Source of the DNA: Rhizobium sp. Leaf306
GTDB taxonomy: Bacteria > Pseudomonadota > Alphaproteobacteria > Rhizobiales > Rhizobiaceae
Length of the DNA stretch: 64,000 nt
Assembly (NCBI RefSeq): GCF_001423425.1
Contig: NZ_LMNX01000002.1
Location: 1,112,854-1,176,853, forward strand
Direction: 5' to 3'
Shown: positions 60,158 to 64,000 of the stretch, piece after piece
How positions within the stretch are numbered: position 1 is the first letter of the stretch
Layout: each line of letters begins with the position of its first letter
Program-made: the position numbers and the translations under genes
The notes under the pieces: generated by a model
Seen by the model: the letters and a program-made list of their open reading frames with translations, nothing else
Database searches by the model: none
What the model was told of the DNA's origin: nothing

Positions 60158-60436
60158 TTACTTCCTCTTCGCCTTCTTGTCCGCGCCGTGACCGTAATAG
60201 GTCCGGGTGGGAGCGAATTCACCAAACTTGTGTCCGACCATGTCTTCGTTGACGCTGACCGGCACGTGCTTGTTGCCGTTGTAGACGCCGAACGTCAAAC
60301 CGACAAACTGCGGCAAGATCGTGGACCGACGGGTCCACATCTTGATCACTTCACTGCGTCCGCCTTCGCGCACCTTCTCAGCCTTCTTGAGAAGATAGCC
60401 GTCAACAAACGGACCTTTCCAAACTGAACGAGCCAT
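60158..60436 (-). CDS. rpsS: 30S ribosomal protein S19
   Basis: 92 residues with [20 protein letters not shown], the family signature. It contacts S13 in the head of the 30S subunit. Confidence 0.98.
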   Translation of the reverse strand: MARSVWKGPFVDGYLLKKAEKVREGGRSEVIKMWTRRSTILPQFVGLTFGVYNGNKHVPVSVNEDMVGHKFGEFAPTRTYYGHGADKKAKRK

Positions 60437-60452
60437 TTAACGACTTCCTCTC

Positions 60453-61286
60453 TTACTTCTTGACGTGGCGCGAGCGCATGATGAACTTGTCCGTGGACTT
60501 GTTCGAACGCGTGCGCTTGCCCTTAGTGGGCTTGCCCCACGGGGACACCGGATGGCGTCCACCAGAGGTACGGCCTTCACCACCGCCGTGCGGGTGGTCG
60601 ACCGGGTTCATGACAACGCCGCGGTTATGCGGACGCTTGCCACGCCATACGGTACGACCGGCCTTGCCGTCGTTGATGTTGCCGTGATCGGGGTTGGAGA
60701 CAGCACCGATCGACGCCAGGCAGGAGCCCGGAACGAGACGCTGTTCACCAGAGTTGAGGCGCAGGATCGCCATGCCGGCATCGCGGCCGACGAGCTGCAC
60801 ATAGGTGCCGGCGGAGCGAGCAATCTGACCGCCCTTGCCTGGCTTCATTTCGACGTTGTGAACGATCGAACCAACCGGGATGAACTGCAGCGGCATGGTG
60901 TTGCCGGGCTTCACGTCGACAGCCTTCGAGGAAGCGATGACCTTGTCGCCTGCAGCAAGACGCTGCGGAGCGATGATGTAGGCCTGTTCGCCGTCCGTGT
61001 AGGTGACGAGCGCGATGAACGCCGTACGGTTAGGGTCGTATTCCAGACGCTCGACCGTGCCTTCAATGTCGAACTTGCGACGCTTGAAATCGACAAGGCG
61101 ATAGGTACGCTTGTGACCACCGCCGATGAAGCGGGCAGTGATACGACCGTTGTTGTTGCGACCACCGCTCTTGGACAGACCTTCAGTCAGCGACTTGAGG
61201 GGCTTGCCCTTCCAGAGGCCCGAACGGTCGACGATAACCAGCTGACGCTGGCTCGGGGTCGTCGGATTATAGCTTTTCAGTGCCAT
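60453..61286 (-). CDS. rplB: 50S ribosomal protein L2
   Basis: 277 residues. The C-terminal [20 protein letters not shown] holds the conserved histidine near the peptidyl transferase centre. Confidence 0.98.
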   Translation of the reverse strand: MALKSYNPTTPSQRQLVIVDRSGLWKGKPLKSLTEGLSKSGGRNNNGRITARFIGGGHKRTYRLVDFKRRKFDIEGTVERLEYDPNRTAFIALVTYTDGEQAYIIAPQRLAAGDKVIASSKAVDVKPGNTMPLQFIPVGSIVHNVEMKPGKGGQIARSAGTYVQLVGRDAGMAILRLNSGEQRLVPGSCLASIGAVSNPDHGNINDGKAGRTVWRGKRPHNRGVVMNPVDHPHGGGEGRTSGGRHPVSPWGKPTKGKRTRSNKSTDKFIMRSRHVKK

Positions 61287-61297
61287 TTTTCTTTACC

Positions 61298-61591
61298 TCA
61301 GAGACCGGTGGAGATGTCGATCGTCTGACCTTCGGCCAGGGTTACGACAGCCTTCTTGACGTCCTTCTGCTTGCCGATGAAGCCCTTGAAGCGCTTCACC
61401 TTGCCCTTGCGGACCAGCGTATTGACGGCAGTGACCTTCACACCGAAGAGAGCTTCCACGGCAGCCTTGATTTCCGGCTTCGAAGCAGTCTTGGCAACGT
61501 TGAAGACGATCTGGTTATACTCGGAAACCAGTGTCGACTTTTCGGTGATCGAAGGAGATACGATCACATCATAGTGGCGAATGTCGGTCAC
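61298..61591 (-). CDS. rplW: 50S ribosomal protein L23
   Basis: 97 residues; [20 protein letters not shown] begins it. It docks trigger factor and SRP at the tunnel exit. Overlaps rplD by 4 bases. Confidence 0.98.
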   Translation of the reverse strand: MTDIRHYDVIVSPSITEKSTLVSEYNQIVFNVAKTASKPEIKAAVEALFGVKVTAVNTLVRKGKVKRFKGFIGKQKDVKKAVVTLAEGQTIDISTGL

Positions 61592-62208
61592 TTGAAACGC
61601 TCCTCGAGGGCTTCAACCGCAGCCTTGGAAAGCACGAGCTTACCGCGACGCAGGATGTCGTAAACATTGATGCCCTGGACCGGCAGAACGTCCACATTCG
61701 GGATGTTCTGGGCTGCGAGCTTGAAGTTGCTGTCGAGCTCAGCACCGCCGATGAACAGCACGTTGGTGAGGCCGAGCGATGCGAACGTACCGACGAGAGC
61801 CTTGGTCTTTGCTTCAGAAGCAACCAGGTTGTCGATGACGATCAGATCTTCAGACTTCAGCTTTGCAGACAGAGCGTGACGCAGAGCAAGAGCGCGAACC
61901 TTCTTAGGAAGATCATGCTCGTGGCTGCGAACGACCGGGCCGTGTGCACGACCACCGCCGCGGAACTGCGGAGCGCGAGCCGAATGGTGACGAGCGCGGC
62001 CCGTACCCTTCTGCTTGAACATCTTCGCACCGGTGCGAGCAATCTCGGAACGGCTCTTGGTCTTGTGCGTGCCCTGCTGCTTCTTAGCGAGCTGGTAACG
62101 CACCATGCGTGCGAGGATATCCTCGCGTGGGTCGAGGCCGAAAATCGCGTCCGACAGGGAAACCTGGCCGGCGTCTTTTCCCTCGAGGGTCTTGACGTTG
62201 AATTCCAT
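61588..62208 (-). CDS. rplD: 50S ribosomal protein L4
   Basis: 206 residues; [20 protein letters not shown] is the tunnel loop. In E. coli L4 also represses the S10 operon through a long leader; the short leader here (about 50 bases before rpsJ) makes that unlikely. Confidence 0.98.
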   Translation of the reverse strand: MEFNVKTLEGKDAGQVSLSDAIFGLDPREDILARMVRYQLAKKQQGTHKTKSRSEIARTGAKMFKQKGTGRARHHSARAPQFRGGGRAHGPVVRSHEHDLPKKVRALALRHALSAKLKSEDLIVIDNLVASEAKTKALVGTFASLGLTNVLFIGGAELDSNFKLAAQNIPNVDVLPVQGINVYDILRRGKLVLSKAAVEALEERFK

Positions 62209-62222
62209 AATAGCTGGCTCCC

Positions 62223-62864
62223 TTACTTCGCGGCCGACTTGACGGCGTCGCGAACTTCAATCCAGGCGCCCTTGGAGCCGGGAACGGCACCCTTGACGAG
62301 GATCAGTCCGCGGTCTTCATCCGTCGAGACGATTTCGAGGTTTTGCGTGGTGATACGCGTCTGGCCCATGTGACCAGCCATGCGCTTGCCCTTCCAGACC
62401 TTGCCCGGATCCTGGTTGTTACCAGTCGAACCGTGCGAACGGTGCGACACGGAAACACCGTGGGTCGCCCGCAGACCACCGAAGTTATGGCGCTTCATAG
62501 CACCGGCAAAACCCTTACCGATCGAAGTGCCGGTGACATCCACCAGCTGACCAGCAGCAAAATGACCAGCCTTCAGCTCAGTGCCGACGTCGATCAAATT
62601 TTCTTCGGAAACGCGAAACTCAACGAGCTTCGACTTCGGCTCGACATTAGCGATGGCGAAGTTGCCACGCATAGCCTTGGAGGTGTTCTTTACCTTGGCG
62701 ACGCCAGCACCGAGCTGAACGGCAACATAGCCATTCTTCTCAACAGTGCGCTGTGCGACAACCTGGCAGCTCTCCAGCCGCAAAACGGTAACCGGGATGT
62801 GCTCACCAGCGTCGTTATAGACGCGGGTCATTCCCACTTTCTGTGCAATTACACCCGAACGCAT
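62223..62864 (-). CDS. rplC: 50S ribosomal protein L3
   Basis: 213 residues from [20 protein letters not shown], following AAGGA. The methylated-glutamine region appears as [20 protein letters not shown]. An in-frame GTG 18 bases upstream is less likely. Confidence 0.97.
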   Translation of the reverse strand: MRSGVIAQKVGMTRVYNDAGEHIPVTVLRLESCQVVAQRTVEKNGYVAVQLGAGVAKVKNTSKAMRGNFAIANVEPKSKLVEFRVSEENLIDVGTELKAGHFAAGQLVDVTGTSIGKGFAGAMKRHNFGGLRATHGVSVSHRSHGSTGNNQDPGKVWKGKRMAGHMGQTRITTQNLEIVSTDEDRGLILVKGAVPGSKGAWIEVRDAVKSAAK

Positions 62865-62901
62865 CGGTTCAATCCTTCTCACTCAGCTCGAGACATAAGC
62901 C

Positions 62902-63210
62902 TCAGAGCTTGATCTCAACATCGACACCTGCGGCGAGGTCGAGCTTCATCAGCGCGTCCACGGTCTGTGGTGTCGGGTCTACGATATCGAGAAGGCGCTT
63001 GTGTGTGCGCATCTCGAACTGCTCGCGGCTTTTCTTGTCGATGTGGGGGGACCGGTTAACCGTAAACTTCTCGATGCGAGTCGGAAGCGGAACGGGGCCC
63101 CGGACGCTTGCGCCGGTGCGCTTCGCCGTCGACACGATCTCACGCGTCGAAGCGTCGAGAATGCGGTGATCGAACGCCTTCAGGCGAATGCGGATATTTT
63201 GGCCGTTCAT
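62902..63210 (-). CDS. rpsJ: 30S ribosomal protein S10 / NusE
   Basis: 102 residues; [20 protein letters not shown] and the [20 protein letters not shown] loop are diagnostic. It also acts in antitermination. First gene of the S10 operon, with a probable promoter at 63267-63296. Confidence 0.98.
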   Translation of the reverse strand: MNGQNIRIRLKAFDHRILDASTREIVSTAKRTGASVRGPVPLPTRIEKFTVNRSPHIDKKSREQFEMRTHKRLLDIVDPTPQTVDALMKLDLAAGVDVEIKL

Positions 63211-63266
63211 TCGACGTTATCCTTGTTTCTTGTTTCCACGTGCCAACGTTACAGCACGAGTTGTTC

Positions 63267-63296
63267 GTTATCCTAAGGCGGGACCACCAGTGTCAA
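63267..63296 (-). promoter_or_regulatory. Probable sigma-70 promoter of the S10 operon
   Basis: On the minus strand TTGACA (63296-63291) and GATAAC (63272-63267) stand 18 bases apart, giving a leader of about 50 bases before rpsJ. Confidence 0.55.
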
Positions 63297-63443
63297 AGAT
63301 CGAACGGGTGCGCCAACAGCGGCAGTCCGTTCTCGTCTCCAGGCCGAAGGCCCACCTTAATGTCTTTGGCAATTGCCTGCCTCGATAAAACGAAGCAAGG
63401 CGCAAATAGCGCTCGCGCGCCATTTGCTACATTTTCATGTCAT

Positions 63444-63512
63444 AAGCAAGTCAGCAGGGCCAACTTGCTTAAAAAAAGTGAACCGGGCGGGACCCGAAGA
63501 ACCCGCCCTGCC
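63444..63512 (-). terminator. Probable terminator downstream of tuf
   Basis: On the minus strand GGGCGGG...CCCGCCC forms a hairpin (63485-63508) and is followed a few bases later by T7 (63477-63471). A second inverted repeat, AAGCAAGT...ACTTGCTT (63444-63470), lies beyond. Together they likely end the tuf transcript before the S10 operon. Confidence 0.55.
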
Positions 63513-63522
63513 CTCTGATTTG

Positions 63523-64000
63523 TTACTCGATGATCGAGGCAACGATGCCGGCGCCGACGGTACGACCGCCTTCGCGGATCGCGAAGCGGAGCTTTTCTTC
63601 CATCGCGATCGGAACGATCAGCTCGACTTCAACGGTGACGTTGTCGCCTGGCATAACCATTTCCGTGCCTTCAGGAAGCGAAACGATACCGGTCACGTCC
63701 GTTGTACGGAAGTAGAACTGAGGACGGTAGTTCGTGAAGAACGGCGTATGACGGCCGCCTTCTTCCTTCGTCAGGATGTAGGCTTCTGCCATGAACTTCT
63801 TGTGCGGCTTGACCGAACCTGGCTTGCACAGGATCTGGCCACGCTCGACGCCGTCACGCTGTACGCCACGGATCAGAGCGCCGATGTTGTCGCCGGCCTG
63901 GCCCTGGTCGAGCAGCTTGCGGAACATTTCAACGCCGGTAACAGTCGTCTTGGTCGTGGCGCGGATGCCGACGATTTCGACTTCTTCACCAACCTTGACG
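63523..64000 (-). CDS. tuf: Elongation factor Tu, C-terminal part, cut by window edge
   Basis: 159 visible residues of domains 2 and 3: [20 protein letters not shown], then [40 protein letters not shown] and the end [20 protein letters not shown]. The GTPase domain lies outside the window. EF-Tu brings aminoacyl-tRNA to the ribosome. Rhizobia usually carry two tuf copies; this is the one beside the S10 operon. Confidence 0.97.
   Translation of the reverse strand, partial: VKVGEEVEIVGIRATTKTTVTGVEMFRKLLDQGQAGDNIGALIRGVQRDGVERGQILCKPGSVKPHKKFMAEAYILTKEEGGRHTPFFTNYRPQFYFRTTDVTGIVSLPEGTEMVMPGDNVTVEVELIVPIAMEEKLRFAIREGGRTVGAGIVASIIE

Overview
The window is a chromosomal stretch of an alphaproteobacterium, almost certainly a member of the Rhizobiaceae (Rhizobium/Agrobacterium/Neorhizobium relatives). 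The evidence is a popZ-type polar organizer next to a Pcm-like methyltransferase, alphaproteobacterial families (DUF982, DUF1203, HlyU, ExoD, MsrPQ, class II NrdJ), GGAAC-type (EcfG/RpoE2) stress promoters, and a rpsJ-to-rplQ ribosomal cluster with the usual alphaproteobacterial gene order. Genus cannot be fixed by eye. I see no insertion sequence, phage, CRISPR array or integron; the composition looks uniformly chromosomal.

Region 1 (1-12 kb): popZ (cut by the left edge), pcm-like gene, small hypothetical genes, tRNA-Cys, several small membrane proteins, exoD-like gene, tRNA-Asn, a probable general-stress membrane protein, a DUF982 gene, an orphan ChrR-like cupin anti-sigma factor, then a tight sulfur/translation-quality operon (cysteine synthase, AlaX-type editing protein, mercaptopyruvate sulfurtransferase, GNAT acetyltransferase) and a DUF1203 gene.

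Region 2 (12-27 kb): PadR regulator with glycine- and histidine-rich segments, Tat-exported CpdB nucleotidase, divergent LysR/azoreductase pair, membrane GGDEF enzyme, HlyU-like protein, threonine ammonia-lyase, secreted esterase, tRNA-Leu, WrbA, CinA-type protein, universal stress protein, xanthine phosphoribosyltransferase, and a serralysin-type M10 metallopeptidase with RTX repeats paired with a small exported protein.

Region 3 (27-48 kb): class II (B12-dependent) ribonucleotide reductase behind a long regulatory region with NrdR-like boxes and a DnaA box, an exported M15-like peptidase, an outer-membrane beta-barrel protein, a ketopantoate-reductase-like enzyme, a predicted stress-induced small RNA resembling Caulobacter GsrN (35.5-35.7 kb, minus), RarA, a DegQ-type protease, IlvD, the MsrPQ methionine sulfoxide repair pair, and an aldehyde dehydrogenase/DUF779 unit with its Fis-type regulator and a perfect palindromic operator.

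Region 4 (48-64 kb): the ribosomal protein cluster, entirely on the minus strand, from tuf (cut by the right edge) through rpsJ-rpsQ (S10 operon), rplN-rplO (spc operon), secY-adk, and rpsM-rpsK-rpoA-rplQ (alpha operon). Strong hairpin terminators follow rpsQ, rplO and rplQ, so the cluster seems divided into separately transcribed units.

The most interesting items are the GsrN-like sRNA candidate with its own GGAAC promoter, the M10 protease/exported partner pair, the TGTCGCA-N4-TGCGACA operator, the nrdJ control region, and the internal terminators of the ribosomal cluster.
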